Assembly: GCF_003640395.1 (NCBI RefSeq)
Contig: NZ_RBZQ01000001.1
Coordinates: forward strand, 310,001-374,000
Length of the DNA stretch: 64,000 nt
Origin: Stutzerimonas urumqiensis
Lineage (GTDB): Bacteria > Pseudomonadota > Gammaproteobacteria > Pseudomonadales > Pseudomonadaceae
Reading direction: 5' to 3'
The notes beneath the pieces were generated by a model. The model saw only the letters and a program-made list of their open reading frames with translations, did not search any database and had not been told where the DNA came from. Below, piece after piece: positions 37,634 to 47,295 of this stretch. A program made the position numbers and the translations under genes. Each line of letters starts with the position of its first letter. Within the stretch, counting starts at the first letter, position 1.

Positions 37634-39505
37634 ATGACTCCACGCTCGCAATTCGCGCTCCTGCGCACCCGGCGCTTCCTGCCCTTCTTCCTGACCCAGC
37701 TGCTGGGCGCATTCAACGACAACCTGTTCAAGCAGGCGCTGGTTCTGGCGATCCTCTACAAGCTCGGCACCCAGGCGGACAAGAGCCTGCTGGTGAACTT
37801 CTGCGCGCTGTTGTTCATCCTGCCGTTCTTTCTCTTTTCCGCGTTGGGAGGGCAGATTGGCGAGAAATTCGCCAAGGACCGACTCATTCGGCTGATCAAG
37901 GCGGCGGAAATCGTCATCATGCTGGCCGGCGCGATCGGGCTATGGCTCGGCAACCTGCCGCTGCTTTTGATCGTGCTGTTCGCGATGGGAACGCAATCGG
38001 CTTTGTTCGGGCCGGTGAAATATTCCCTGTTGCCACAGCACCTCGCCGAGTCGGAACTGGTGGGCGGCAATGCGCTGGTCGAGACCGGCACCTTCCTTGC
38101 GATTCTCGGTGGAACCATCCTGGCCGGGCTGCTCATGGCGCGCAGCGACTACGCGATCAGCATCGGCCTCGCGGTGGTTGTCTTGGCGGTAACCGGCTAC
38201 CTGGCGAGTCGCCGTATTCCGATAGCGGCTGCGGCGCTGCCGACACTGGCGCTGGACTGGAACATCCTGCGTCAGTCATGGCAAATCCTGCGGCTTGGCT
38301 TTTCGCAGCGCCTGTCGGTGTCCCGCTCGCTGGTCGGCAATTCCTGGTTCTGGTTCCTCGGCGCCACCTACCTCACTCAGATTCCCGAATTCGCCAAGCT
38401 CAACCTGAACGGCGATGAAAGTGTCGTGACGCTGATCCTCACCGTGTTCTCGGTCGGCATCGCGCTGGGGTCGGTGCTGTGCGAGCGGCTGTCAGGCGGC
38501 AAGGTCGAGATCGGCCTGGTGCCCTTCGGCTCCCTGGGCCTGACCCTGTTCGGCCTGCTGCTGTGGTGGCACGCCTCGTCCGTTCAGCCACCGGCCGAGA
38601 CGCTCGACTGGCTCGGGCTGCTGCGCATGGGCGAGGCATGGCCCGTGTTGCTGGATGTGCTGGGGCTTGGGCTGTTCGGCGGCTTCTACATTGTGCCGCT
38701 GTATGCGCTCATCCAGTCGCGCACGCCGGAGCAGGAGCGCTCTCGCGTCATTGCCGCGAACAACATTCTCAATGCGCTGTTCATGGTCGGCTCGGCGGTG
38801 GTGGCGATTCTCGTGCTCTCGGTCGCCGATCTGGCCATCGAGCATCTGTTCCTGCTGGCGGCGCTGTTGAACGTGGCGGTCAACACCTATCTGTTCAGGA
38901 TCGTTCCGGAATTCACCATGCGCTTCCTCATCTGGCTGCTCGGGCATTCGATGTACCGCGTGCGGCATGTTGGCCTCGAGGCGATTCCGGAGGAGGGGCC
39001 GGCGGTGCTGGTCTGCAACCACGTCTCTTACGTCGATGCGCTGCTGATCGGCGGCGCTGTCCGGCGGCCGGTCCGTTTCGTCATGTACTACAAGATCTAC
39101 CGTCTGCCAGTGCTCAACTTCATCTTCCGCACGGCCGGTGCGGTGCCCATCGCCGGGCGTAACGAGGATGCCGAGGTGTTCGAGCGGGCATTCGAGCGCA
39201 TTGGCGCCTACCTGGCGGCCGGAGAGCTGGTGTGCATCTTTCCGGAAGGCCGCCTGACCGGCGATGGCGAGCTCAACGAGTTCAAGGCCGGCATCGAGCG
39301 AATCGTGCGGGAACACCCGGTACCGATCGTGCCGATGGCGTTGCAGGGGCTATGGGGCAGCTTTTTCAGTCGCGATCCGCAGAAGGGGTTTCTGCGCCGC
39401 TTCTGGTCGCGGGTCACGCTGGTGGCGGCATCGCCGCTGCCGCCGGAAACAGGCCGGCAGCAGCTTCAAGCGATGGTGGCTACCCTGCGTGGGGACCGTC
39501 GCTAG
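37634..39505 (+). CDS. MFS lysophospholipid-type transporter fused to PlsC acyltransferase
   Basis: About 623 residues. The N-terminal 400 residues are an MFS transporter of the LplT type ([38 protein letters not shown]). The C-terminal 200 residues are a PlsC-like glycerolipid acyltransferase with the HX4D motif (His463, Asp468 in [12 protein letters not shown]) and [15 protein letters not shown]. Such fusions resemble LplT-Aas without the acyl-ACP synthetase part and probably take in and re-acylate lysophospholipids. The ATG at 37634 is preceded by AAGGA; an upstream ATG at 37625 overlaps that RBS. The 3' end overlaps the convergent SBF gene by 26 bp. Confidence 0.9.
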   Translation: MTPRSQFALLRTRRFLPFFLTQLLGAFNDNLFKQALVLAILYKLGTQADKSLLVNFCALLFILPFFLFSALGGQIGEKFAKDRLIRLIKAAEIVIMLAGAIGLWLGNLPLLLIVLFAMGTQSALFGPVKYSLLPQHLAESELVGGNALVETGTFLAILGGTILAGLLMARSDYAISIGLAVVVLAVTGYLASRRIPIAAAALPTLALDWNILRQSWQILRLGFSQRLSVSRSLVGNSWFWFLGATYLTQIPEFAKLNLNGDESVVTLILTVFSVGIALGSVLCERLSGGKVEIGLVPFGSLGLTLFGLLLWWHASSVQPPAETLDWLGLLRMGEAWPVLLDVLGLGLFGGFYIVPLYALIQSRTPEQERSRVIAANNILNALFMVGSAVVAILVLSVADLAIEHLFLLAALLNVAVNTYLFRIVPEFTMRFLIWLLGHSMYRVRHVGLEAIPEEGPAVLVCNHVSYVDALLIGGAVRRPVRFVMYYKIYRLPVLNFIFRTAGAVPIAGRNEDAEVFERAFERIGAYLAAGELVCIFPEGRLTGDGELNEFKAGIERIVREHPVPIVPMALQGLWGSFFSRDPQKGFLRRFWSRVTLVAASPLPPETGRQQLQAMVATLRGDRR

Positions 39506-40436
39506 GGCCCTTGTCGTCCATGCGTCGGAAGACAGTGGCGAGCAGTGGACCGGACAGGTTGTGCCAGACGCTGAACAGCGCGCTCGGGACGGCGGCCAGC
39601 GGCGAGAAATGCGCGCTGGCGAGGGCGGCGCCGAGACCGGAGTTCTGCATGCCGACTTCGATGGACAGCGTCTTGCGCTGCGCCAGCGGTAGACCGAACA
39701 GGCGGGCGGCAATGTAACCGAGTGCCAGCCCCAGACCGTTATGCAGGACCACCACTGCCATGATCAACAGCCCTGACTCGGCGATTCGCGCCTGACTGAC
39801 CGCGACCACGGCGGCGACGATGATCACGATGCTGATCACCGATACCAGCGGCAGCACCTGGATTGCCGCCTGGGTACGGTTGCCCAGCAACCGCTGGGCG
39901 ATCAGTCCGAGCGCGATCGGCAACAGGACGATCTGGACGATGGACCAGAACAGCGCACCGAACTGGACCGGTAGCCAGGCCGAGGCCAGCAGCCAGATCA
40001 AGGCGGGGGTGACCAGCGGTGCGAGCAGGGTGGTGACAGAGGTGATCGCCACCGACAGCGCGACGTCGCCACGAGCGAACCAGGTCATCACGTTGGACGC
40101 CGTGCCGCCCGGGCAGCAGCCGACGAGGATCACGCCAACGGCGATCTCGTCGGGGAGTCCGAGCAGCTTGCACAGCACCCAGGCTACGCCGGGCATGATG
40201 ACGAACTGTGCGACCACGCCGAGCGCGACCCGTCCGGGTCGTCGCGCCACTTCGCGAAAATCCTCGGTCTTGAGCGTAAGGCCCATGCCGAACATGACCA
40301 GCCCGAGCAGCGGCACGATCCACTTGGCGGCGGGCGCGAAGAAGGCGGGGAAGTAAAACGCCAGGATGGCGAACAGCAGAACCCAGAGGGCGAAGGTATT
40401 GCCGACGAAGCGGCTGATGGCGGCGAGCATGCGCAT
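39480..40436 (-). CDS. Bile acid:sodium symporter (SBF) family transporter
   Basis: A 318-residue membrane protein with about nine or ten helices. Signatures: [16 protein letters not shown] and [28 protein letters not shown], the latter containing the sodium-coordinating crossing region of the family, and [15 protein letters not shown]. Bacterial members include the pantoate and other organic anion carriers; the substrate here is not known. The start at 40436 has AGGA seven bases upstream. It is convergent with the fused acyltransferase gene. Confidence 0.92.
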   Translation of the reverse strand: MRMLAAISRFVGNTFALWVLLFAILAFYFPAFFAPAAKWIVPLLGLVMFGMGLTLKTEDFREVARRPGRVALGVVAQFVIMPGVAWVLCKLLGLPDEIAVGVILVGCCPGGTASNVMTWFARGDVALSVAITSVTTLLAPLVTPALIWLLASAWLPVQFGALFWSIVQIVLLPIALGLIAQRLLGNRTQAAIQVLPLVSVISIVIIVAAVVAVSQARIAESGLLIMAVVVLHNGLGLALGYIAARLFGLPLAQRKTLSIEVGMQNSGLGAALASAHFSPLAAVPSALFSVWHNLSGPLLATVFRRMDDKGPSDGPHAG

Positions 40437-40487
40437 GGTGGCGTCCTGGGCAGTAAGTGGCCGGCGGGTGCCGGCCACGAGGGGTCG

Positions 40488-41408
40488 TCAGATGCCCTGC
40501 GGGACTTCTTCCCCGCCGAGCGCTTCGAACAGCGCGGGGAGGAAGTCGGTGAAGGTCAGCATCATCAGCGTGAAGCTCGCATCCTGCTGACTGAGCGCAT
40601 CATCTCCGCCATCCTGCTCGGCCTGGTCTTGCAGGAGATCTTCGAAGCGTAGGCGCTTGATCACCAGTTTGTCGTCCAGCATGAAGCTGAGTTTGTCCTG
40701 CCAGGCCAGCGACAGCTGGGTGACCTGCTTGCCTGCGCCCAGGTGATTCTGGATCTCGTCGCTGGACAAATCCTGGCGTTTGCAACGAACCACGCCGCCG
40801 TCTTCATGGGTATCGCGCAGCTCGCATTCGTCCAGCACGGTGAAGTCGGGGGCGGCCTGCTGCGTTTTCAGCCACTCGGTCAGGGTTGCGGTCGGCGCGA
40901 CCTTGACGGTCAGCGGGCGCACCGGCAGCGAGCCGATGGCTTCGCGCAGCGTCGACAGCAGATCCTCGGCGCGCTTGTGGCTGGAGGAGTCGACCAGAAT
41001 GAGCCCTTGCGAGGGCGCGATGGCAGCGAAGGTCGTGGATTTACGGATGAAGGCGCGGGGCAGGAACGCCTGCACGATGTCGTCCTTCAGCTGCTCGCGC
41101 TCCTTCTTGTAGACCTTGCGCATCTGCTCGGCCTCGATCTCGTCGATCTTCTCCTTCAGCGCGTCCTTGACCACGCTGCCAGGCAGGATGCGCTCCTCCT
41201 TGCGGGTGGCGAGCAGCAGGAAGTCCTGGCTGACATGGACCAGCGGCGCATCGGCGCCCTTGCCGAAGGGCGCAACGAAGCCATAGGTGCTCACCTCCTG
41301 ACTGTTGCAGGGACGCGCCTGCTTGGCCGCGAGCGCCGCTTCCAGCGTTTCGGCATCGAAGGGAACATCTTGCGTGAGGCGATAGACGAGCAGGTTGCGA
41401 AACCACAT
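40488..41408 (-). CDS. rdgC: Recombination-associated protein RdgC
   Basis: A 306-residue protein beginning [26 protein letters not shown], with the family's [37 protein letters not shown] and the central [19 protein letters not shown] segments. RdgC forms a ring dimer on DNA and restrains RecA filament formation; it is also linked to nucleoid functions. It is 51 bp downstream of the SBF gene's start, on the same strand and transcribed before it. Confidence 0.95.
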   Translation of the reverse strand: MWFRNLLVYRLTQDVPFDAETLEAALAAKQARPCNSQEVSTYGFVAPFGKGADAPLVHVSQDFLLLATRKEERILPGSVVKDALKEKIDEIEAEQMRKVYKKEREQLKDDIVQAFLPRAFIRKSTTFAAIAPSQGLILVDSSSHKRAEDLLSTLREAIGSLPVRPLTVKVAPTATLTEWLKTQQAAPDFTVLDECELRDTHEDGGVVRCKRQDLSSDEIQNHLGAGKQVTQLSLAWQDKLSFMLDDKLVIKRLRFEDLLQDQAEQDGGDDALSQQDASFTLMMLTFTDFLPALFEALGGEEVPQGI

Positions 41409-41599
41409 GGCGTTCGGGCACTCCGGAAAGCAAAGCGCGCATTATTCCCCTCCGTAGAGGTCAGGCCAACCCTGGCCTGCGCAAATCAGGGGGCCGGTGC
41501 CCCATTTCTAAGTCGTTGGAAGACTTCGAAAATTTTTTGGGAGGAGGGCTTGCCAAGGTGCGGAAGCCTCTCTAGAATGCGCCCCACTTCGAGAGTGAA

Positions 41600-41675
41600 G
41601 GGTGATTAGCTCAGCTGGGAGAGCATCTGCCTTACAAGCAGAGGGTCGGCGGTTCGATCCCGTCATCACCCACCA
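41600..41675 (+). tRNA. tRNA-Val (anticodon TAC)
   Basis: A 76-nt cloverleaf with encoded CCA: acceptor GGGTGAT with ATCACCC, anticodon loop CTTACAA, T-arm GGTTCGATCCC. Paired with a tRNA-Asp gene 14 bp downstream. Confidence 0.97.
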
Positions 41676-41689
41676 TCTCGTGGTTACGC

Positions 41690-41766
41690 GCAGCGGTAGT
41701 TCAGTCGGTTAGAATACCGGCCTGTCACGCCGGGGGTCGCGGGTTCGAGTCCCGTCCGCTGCGCCA
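41690..41766 (+). tRNA. tRNA-Asp (anticodon GTC)
   Basis: A 77-nt cloverleaf with encoded CCA: acceptor GCAGCGG with CCGCTGC, anticodon loop CTGTCAC, T-arm GGGTTCGAGTCCC. Co-transcribed with the preceding tRNA-Val. Confidence 0.97.
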
Positions 41767-41772
41767 TATTCG

Positions 41773-41832
41773 CTTCCAGGCCCACTGAACACCTGGAAGC
41801 ACCAAAAAAACGGCCTGATGGCCGTTTTTTTT
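41773..41832 (+). terminator. Terminator of the tRNA-Val/tRNA-Asp unit
   Basis: An 8-bp stem (CTTCCAGG 41773-41780 with 41792-41799) is followed by a strong intrinsic terminator with stem CGGCC (41811-41815 with 41820-41824, extended by A/T pairing) and eight T (41825-41832). The A run on the 5' side makes it potentially bidirectional. Confidence 0.92.
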
Positions 41833-42114
41833 CGCCTGCCGAAAGCCAGCGCTCGCTGAGGTTACGCTCCAGGCTTATCGATCAGCCCGGTAGCGGCCCA
41901 TCGTCACGCAGCAACCCTTCATCGATCAGCACGTGCCTGCAGCATCGCCTCGTTCACCGCGTGGGACATGTTGCCCAGCGGTGCCCGCCAAGGCCGAGAG
42001 AGGGAAGTGAAGTGCGCACACGGCGTCCGGATAAAGACGTGGACCTCGCCTGACCGGCCGAGCGACCGCGTGTTCCGGGCCGCTGCGGTTCCGCCGCCTC
42101 GCCGTTCCCGAGGA
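41833..42114. other. Intergenic region between tRNA-Asp and topB (282 bp)
   Basis: It lies downstream of both flanking units. On the minus strand the frame 41919-42179 ends in a protein-like segment (PWRAPLGNMSHAVNEAMLQAR) but overlaps the topB 3' end in another frame; it could be the degraded end of an older gene. No intact gene is supportable. Confidence 0.35.
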
Positions 42115-44064
42115 TCAATGCGTAGCGGGCTGGCGACGCTTGGGGCGGTTGGTCGTCTTCGATGAGGCGCCTGACGCACGGCCCGGGCGCGCCTTGAACG
42201 ATCGCGCCGGGCGCGGCGGCTGAGCCGGCGGCGGCCCCGAAAAGGACAGTCGAACCTGCATGCAACGCTCGACGAGCCTGGTCATCCAGGCGGATTGCTT
42301 GGTGACGAACTCATCCAGCGACATCTCGCCGCTCTGCACCATATCCAGCGCCTGCTCCCAGATGGCGGTCGTGCCGGGGTCGGCAACTGCGCGCGGGACG
42401 GCATCGATCAGGCTGAACGCCGCTGCGGTCGCCGCCAGCGCCTTGCCCTGGCGAACCAGGTAGCCGCGATCGAGCAGGCCCTGGATGATCCCGGCGCGGG
42501 TGGCCTCGGTGCCGATGCCGGTGGTTTCCTTGAGCTTCTGTTTGAGTTTCGGGTCTTCGACCAGCCTGGCGACGTTCTTCATCGCCTTGATGAGGTCTCC
42601 TTCGGTGTAGGGCTTGGGCGGCTGGGTGAGCAGATCCTTCAACAGGACGTCTTGCACGCCGCAGCGATCATCCGTACGCAACGGAGGCAGGGGCTGCGGT
42701 GCGTCCCGTGTCGCTGACGATGACAGCGCCTCGGGCAAGGCGCGCTTCCAGCCGGGCTCGATGATCTGCTTGCCCACCGCGCGCAGCGCATGCCCGGCGC
42801 AGGTGAAGTCGGCCTGGGTCCGGTCGTACTCGTGGGCAGGCAGGAACTGGGCGAGGTAGCGGGCCCGCACCAGTGAATAAACGGCGCGATGCTTGCCGCT
42901 GAGCCGTGCAAAGCCCTGGGTCGCGGCGGTCGGGATGATGCCGTGGTGCGCACTCACCTTGGCATCGTTCCAGGCGCGGGAGCGGCGTCGAGCGTCCAGA
43001 TGGGGTTGCAGGCCATCGAGCGTCGGATCGGCCGCTAGCAGCCCGGCCAGGATGCCAGCCGCATCCCCATGCTGGCTGACGGGCAGATAGCCGCAGTCGC
43101 TGCGCGGGTAGGTGATCAGCTTGTGCGTCTCGTACAGCGCTTGCGCGATATCGAGTGTTTCCTGCGCCCCGAGTCCGAGCTTCTTCGAGCACAGCTCCTG
43201 CAATGTTCCGAGATCGAAGGGCAGGGGGGCGGCCTCTCGCATGCGCTCGGTCTTCAGCGAGACGACGAGGGCCTCGCCGGCCCGTGATAGGTCATCGGCC
43301 GCTGCCTGTGCCAGGTTTCGGTCAAGACAGCGGCCATGCTCGTCGGCCTGCGTCTTCGGCGTCTGCCAGTTCGCCGTGAACGGCACACCATCGGCCAGCA
43401 ACGTCACCTCGATCGCCCAATGCGGCACCGGCACGAACCCGGCGATGCTGCGGTCGCGGTCGACGACCAGCCGCAGGGTCGGTGTCTGCACCCGTCCCAC
43501 CGGCAACACGCCCTGGTATCCGGCTTGTCGGCCGAGCAAGGTGAACAGGCGGCTCATGTTCATGCCGATCAGCCAGTCGGCCCGCGAGCGGCCCAGTGCC
43601 GCCTGGTACAGGTTGAAGGTCTGCTCGCCGGGTCTCAGCGCCGCGAGCGCCTTGCGGATCGAGGCATCATCCAGTGCGCTGAGCCAGAGCCGGCTGATCG
43701 GACCCCGGTAACGGCAATGTTCGACCAGCTCGCGGGCGATCATCTCGCCTTCGCGATCGGCGTCGGTGGCGATGACGAGCTCGCTGGCTTCGGCGAGCAG
43801 CCGCTTCACGGCTTTGTATTGGCTTGCGGTCTTGGGCTTGACCCGCATCTGCCATCGGGGCGGGATGATGGGGAGATCCGCGAGTACCCATCGCTTGAAC
43901 TTCGCGTCGTAGGCATCCGGTGGCGCCGTTTCCAACAGATGGCCGATGCACCAGGTCACTGCCAGCCCGCCACCCGTCCAGCAACCGTCCCCTCGGCGCC
44001 GCGCGCCAAGGACCTGGGCGATGTCTTTCGCCTGAGAGGGCTTTTCGCAGAGAAACAGACGCAT
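42115..44064 (-). CDS. topB: DNA topoisomerase III
   Basis: A 649-residue type IA topoisomerase. The TOPRIM domain begins MRLFLCEKPSQAKDIAQ and contains the metal-binding DADREGE at residues 101-107. The active-site tyrosine is Tyr319 in LITYPRSDCGYLP. The lysine- and arginine-rich tail (about 620-649) replaces zinc-binding domains. TopB decatenates and resolves recombination or replication intermediates. A sequence resembling a LexA box lies 67 bp upstream of the start. The ATG at 44064 gives the canonical N-terminus. Confidence 0.96.
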   Translation of the reverse strand: MRLFLCEKPSQAKDIAQVLGARRRGDGCWTGGGLAVTWCIGHLLETAPPDAYDAKFKRWVLADLPIIPPRWQMRVKPKTASQYKAVKRLLAEASELVIATDADREGEMIARELVEHCRYRGPISRLWLSALDDASIRKALAALRPGEQTFNLYQAALGRSRADWLIGMNMSRLFTLLGRQAGYQGVLPVGRVQTPTLRLVVDRDRSIAGFVPVPHWAIEVTLLADGVPFTANWQTPKTQADEHGRCLDRNLAQAAADDLSRAGEALVVSLKTERMREAAPLPFDLGTLQELCSKKLGLGAQETLDIAQALYETHKLITYPRSDCGYLPVSQHGDAAGILAGLLAADPTLDGLQPHLDARRRSRAWNDAKVSAHHGIIPTAATQGFARLSGKHRAVYSLVRARYLAQFLPAHEYDRTQADFTCAGHALRAVGKQIIEPGWKRALPEALSSSATRDAPQPLPPLRTDDRCGVQDVLLKDLLTQPPKPYTEGDLIKAMKNVARLVEDPKLKQKLKETTGIGTEATRAGIIQGLLDRGYLVRQGKALAATAAAFSLIDAVPRAVADPGTTAIWEQALDMVQSGEMSLDEFVTKQSAWMTRLVERCMQVRLSFSGPPPAQPPRPARSFKARPGRASGASSKTTNRPKRRQPATH

Positions 44065-44508
44065 GCGGGGGTGCGCTACAAACGGATGGAGCGCCAGTCT
44101 GGCGCCAGGCGACCGGGCGTGGCAACAGAAAACTGTTCATCCATCCAGTATTTGCGAGCGATTGCACGTTGCGGAGGAGGCGTGATAGCAGATGGCTTAC
44201 AAGTTTCCTGGGTTCGGCTTAAGCAACTTTTGCGTTGTAAAAAACCGGCTCGGATTTGCCGCCCTGTAACAAAACTACAACAGAGGCTGGCGCGGCTATC
44301 TTTCTTGGGACAGTTGCAGGCGATCAACAATTCCGCAGAAAACCTGGTAAACGAAACACTTTGAAAAACTTGGCTGCGTGACCCTGACTGATTCGCTACA
44401 AGCGCCGGAATAGACATGCCGGCCATCGGTTTCAGGTTGCCAGTGTGGAGCGGGCGGCTACGCTGACATTAAGCACTTATTTATTACAACAAGAAGGTGG
44501 AGCCCAAG
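44065..44508. other. Intergenic region between topB and the small membrane gene (444 bp)
   Basis: Contains the topB promoter side with the LexA-like site, then about 350 bp with moderate AT content and no supportable gene. The sequence just before 44509 (TTAAGCACTTATTTATTA, then GGTGGAG) is likely the promoter and leader of the small membrane protein. Confidence 0.5.
44131..44150 (-). promoter_or_regulatory. Candidate LexA (SOS) box upstream of topB
   Basis: The 20-bp site AACTGTTCATCCATCCAGTA contains CTG-N10-CAG and matches the E. coli sulA operator (as I remember it) at 17 of 20 positions; the one departure in the core is C instead of A in the right half-site. It lies 67 bp before the topB start with no other gene close by. 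LexA control of topB is inferred. Confidence 0.5.
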
Positions 44509-44730
44509 ATGAACGAAAAAACTGCCTATATCTTTGCGCTTGAACTTGGCCGCTTCTGTGCTCACTGCATGGGTCTGATGATCGCCGCCGTCATGTTGTT
44601 CGTTGGCATGATCGGTATGTGGGATGTCGCGTTGAAAGTTGGCGTGATACCGCTGTTGGTGATCCTGATGATCGATGTACTGGCCCGCCGGCAGGAAGAT
44701 CGCCTGCGGATGGTGGTCTGCAAGGCCTGA
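44509..44730 (+). CDS. Small predicted membrane protein, function unknown
   Basis: 73 residues from the ATG at 44509, with GGTGGAG nine bases upstream (an ATG four codons upstream, at 44497, is part of that leader). Two hydrophobic segments (about 18-37 and 40-58) are joined by a short turn, with a charged tail ARRQEDRLRMVV. The likely topology is a helical hairpin in the inner membrane. I recognise no family. Composition is like the host genome. It lies between topB and a cysteine-containing small protein gene. Confidence 0.7.
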   Translation: MNEKTAYIFALELGRFCAHCMGLMIAAVMLFVGMIGMWDVALKVGVIPLLVILMIDVLARRQEDRLRMVVCKA

Positions 44731-44920
44731 CCTCGACCGCGGTCGTCGAAGCAGGACCGTGCACAAAGGGACGCCGGTGACGCCGGCGGTGCACGCCTCG
44801 ACGAACGCTATCCGAGACGGCATCCGATGGGGAGACGATGCCGTTTCGTATCCATTTCAAACGATCCGCTTCATCGCCTCGGCAGGCGCGGCTATCTATC
44901 GCCGGCTATGATTCCCAGCC

Positions 44921-45325
44921 ATGACTGCCTCACCCATACGCCAACCCTGTCCGTCCGGTGTCTGCGATTGCGACCGCCAGCGTTTGCTCGAAACGCCCGG
45001 CGCGGACGTGCGAATCCTGCGTCTGACCCGACAGGAGGAACGTCGCCTGCTCGATCGGCTGGAAGCAGTGACCGATCTGCAAGACCTCGAACGCCTGCAA
45101 GCCCGCATGTACGACCAGCTCGGCATTCGCCTGCGCATTGCGCCTGGCCATACCGAAGTGCGCAGCATGCGCGGCATCCTGATCGAGATCGACGAACTAC
45201 CTGGGCTGTGTCGCAAGACCCGGCAATCCATCCCGGCCGCCATCCGCCGCGGACTGCAAAAGCAGCCGGAGATCGCCTACCGCCTGCTCGATGCGCACGA
45301 CCTGCTCGGCGGTCAGTCGGGCTGA
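44921..45325 (+). CDS. Conserved-looking small protein with CPSGVCDC motif, function unknown
   Basis: 134 residues. The N-terminus has a cysteine cluster (CPSGVCDCDR, residues 10-19) that could bind a metal. The rest is charged and helical, with Arg/Glu-rich heptads (LTRQEERRLLDRLEAVTDLQDLERL) and a central RIAPGHTEVRSMRGILIEIDELPG segment. No signal peptide or membrane helix. I do not recognise a named family. GC-rich third positions suggest a genuine gene. It is convergent with the beta-lactamase gene. Confidence 0.7.
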   Translation: MTASPIRQPCPSGVCDCDRQRLLETPGADVRILRLTRQEERRLLDRLEAVTDLQDLERLQARMYDQLGIRLRIAPGHTEVRSMRGILIEIDELPGLCRKTRQSIPAAIRRGLQKQPEIAYRLLDAHDLLGGQSG

Positions 45326-45414
45326 TTGCCAGCGAGTGAGCGGCTTTCGCCAACGATTCTGCCAGAACGCCTCCCGGCGCAACGCGCTTCTTGCCGGTCT
45401 ACCGGCCGCAGTAT

Positions 45415-46311
45415 TCAGGATGCCGCAATCGCCTCGGCCAACGCCGCACCCACCTCGGCGACGGCCGCGTTGCGGCGGTTCATGTCGGTTTCGCTGCCGG
45501 TGAGGTAGACCGTTACCAGGACCGGTTCGCGCGCCGTTGGCCAGAGGATCGCAATGTCGTTCGCCGTGCCGCGCTCGCCCGAGCCGGTCTTGTCGCCGAT
45601 CCGCCAGGCCGTGGGCAGACCGGCGCGCAAGCGAGCGTCTCCGGTCTCGTTGGCGACCAGCCAGGCCGTGAGCTGCTCGCGCGACGCTGGGGACAGGGCG
45701 GTGCCGAGCAGCAGTTCGCGCATGTCGGCGAGCATCGCCGCGGGTGTCGTAGTGTCCCGTGGATCGCCCGGCCGTGCCTCGTTCAAGGCCGTCTCATAGC
45801 GATCGAGCCGTGTCTGCCGATCACCAAGGCTGCGCACAAAGGCGGTCAGCCCGGCCGGCCCGCCGAGCCGCGCGAGCATCAGGTTGCCGGCGGTGTTGTC
45901 GCTCCGTGTGACAGCGGCTTCGCAGATGTCCGCCAGCGTCATGCCCGTGCCACCCACGCGCCCCTCGGTGACCGGTGAGTATTCGACCAAGTCGGCGGCG
46001 CTGAACACCACGCGCTCGGACAGGTGATCTTCGCCGCGATCCTGACGGGCCAGGAGCGCCGCCGCGGCGAGGAACTTGAAGGTGCTGCACAGCGGGAAGC
46101 GCTCGTCCTGCCGCCGGCCGGCTTGCAGGCCGCTGGCGGTGTCGAGCATCGCCACGCCGAGGCGGCCACCGATGTCCGCCTCGATGCGCGCCAGACGTTG
46201 TTCGAAGGCAAGCGCACGACCATGCGGATCGGCCGCCGCCATGCGAACACCCATAAGCCCGGCTAGGGATGTCATCAGAACCGTACCGGTGAATCTGCGG
46301 CGCGTGAGCAT
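45415..46311 (-). CDS. Class A beta-lactamase
   Basis: A 298-residue serine beta-lactamase. The start at 46311 (GGGAGA seven bases upstream) gives a twin-arginine-like signal (LTRRRFTG) and cleavage near AAADP. All class A motifs are intact: STFK (Ser76-Lys79, the Ambler 70-73 equivalent), SDN (137-139), E-x-x-L-N (Glu173-Asn177, the Glu166 region) and KTG (241-243). A Cys precedes the active serine (as in KPC-type enzymes), but the partner cysteine after KTG is absent (KTGSGERGT), so no carbapenemase-type disulfide is expected. It is divergent from an ampR-like gene, the arrangement of inducible chromosomal class A genes such as L2 or Pen. The hydrolysis spectrum cannot be read from the sequence. 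Confidence 0.94.
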   Translation of the reverse strand: MLTRRRFTGTVLMTSLAGLMGVRMAAADPHGRALAFEQRLARIEADIGGRLGVAMLDTASGLQAGRRQDERFPLCSTFKFLAAAALLARQDRGEDHLSERVVFSAADLVEYSPVTEGRVGGTGMTLADICEAAVTRSDNTAGNLMLARLGGPAGLTAFVRSLGDRQTRLDRYETALNEARPGDPRDTTTPAAMLADMRELLLGTALSPASREQLTAWLVANETGDARLRAGLPTAWRIGDKTGSGERGTANDIAILWPTAREPVLVTVYLTGSETDMNRRNAAVAEVGAALAEAIAAS

Positions 46312-46419
46312 CGCCTGTTCTCCCTGTGTTGTTGTGAGGTGCCGACTTTCCGTCAGCGCAGCGCCGCGGGCAAACGATGTTATGTTGCGCCAGCCCATAG
46401 AAAATCTAATGGAAGCCCT
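46312..46419. promoter_or_regulatory. Divergent promoter/operator between bla and ampR
   Basis: A 108-bp divergent region, the expected place for an AmpR operator. A short palindrome TAGA-AAA-TCTA occupies 46398-46408, 11 bp before the ampR start, within an AT-richer patch. It is the best visible candidate for a LysR-type binding site; the assignment is tentative. Confidence 0.4.
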
Positions 46420-47295
46420 ATGCGACCCCACTTGCCGCTGAAGGCGCTGCGTGCCTTCGAGTCCGCGGCGCGGCACCTGAGCTTCACCCGCGCCGCGCAG
46501 GAGTTGAGCGTCACCCAGGCCGCCATCAGCCAGCAGGTTCGGTCGCTCGAAGAGCGGCTCGGCGTGACGCTGTTCAAGCGTTTGCCGCGCGGCCTCGGCC
46601 TGACCGACGAAGGACTGGCGCTGCGCCCGGTGCTGACCGATGCCTTCGATCGCATCGAGGCGGTGTTGCGCCGCTTCGAGGGCGGCGGCTTCCACGAGGT
46701 GCTCACGCTCGGCGTGGTAGGCACCTTTGCGGTGGGCTGGCTGATGCCTCGGATGCCGGCCTTCCAGCGCGAGCATCGGTTCGTCGAACTGCGCCTGCTC
46801 ACCCATAACAACCTCGTCGACCTGGCCGCCGAAGGCCTCGATCTCGCCATTCGCTTCGGTCACGGCACCTGGCCCGGACTGGTCGCGACCCGCCTGATGG
46901 ACGCGCCGCTGAGCGTGCTTTGCGCACCGGCCACCGCGACGCGACTCGACCGCCCCGACGACTTGGCCAACGAAACCCTGCTGCGCTCCTACCGCGCCGA
47001 CGACTGGCCTGCATGGTTCGCCGCTGCCGGCATCCCGCCGAGGCCGGTGCGCGGTCCGGTGTTCGATTCGTCCCGGTTGATGGTCGAAGCCGCCATGCAA
47101 GGCGCCGGGCTGGCGCTGGCACCGGCCGCCATGTTCACGCAGGAACTGCGCGACGGTCGGCTGGTGCGGCCCTTCGACCTGGACGTGGACACCGGCAGCT
47201 ACTGGCTGGTGGCACAGAAGGGCAAGCCGCCGAGCGCGGCGATGCAGGCGTTCGAACGGTGGATAACCACCCAGATGGAAAGCAGCGGGGCGTAG
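46420..47295 (+). CDS. ampR: AmpR-like LysR-type regulator
   Basis: 291 residues. The N-terminal winged helix-turn-helix (LPLKALRAFESAARHLSFTRAAQELSVTQAAISQQVRSLEERLG) is followed by a periplasmic-binding-protein-like effector domain (about 90-290). The sequence resembles AmpR/GcvA-type regulators that sense cell-wall muropeptides or glycine. Divergent orientation from the class A beta-lactamase gene implies it controls that gene. The start at 46420 is used; the earlier in-frame ATG at 46339 lies in the operator region. Confidence 0.88.
   Translation: MRPHLPLKALRAFESAARHLSFTRAAQELSVTQAAISQQVRSLEERLGVTLFKRLPRGLGLTDEGLALRPVLTDAFDRIEAVLRRFEGGGFHEVLTLGVVGTFAVGWLMPRMPAFQREHRFVELRLLTHNNLVDLAAEGLDLAIRFGHGTWPGLVATRLMDAPLSVLCAPATATRLDRPDDLANETLLRSYRADDWPAWFAAAGIPPRPVRGPVFDSSRLMVEAAMQGAGLALAPAAMFTQELRDGRLVRPFDLDVDTGSYWLVAQKGKPPSAAMQAFERWITTQMESSGA

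Noticed and set aside
41919..42179. Minus-strand 86-codon frame ending PWRAPLGNMSHAVNEAMLQARADR
   Set aside because: Overlaps the topB end in another frame, lacks an RBS, and only the tail looks protein-like; at most an old gene remnant.
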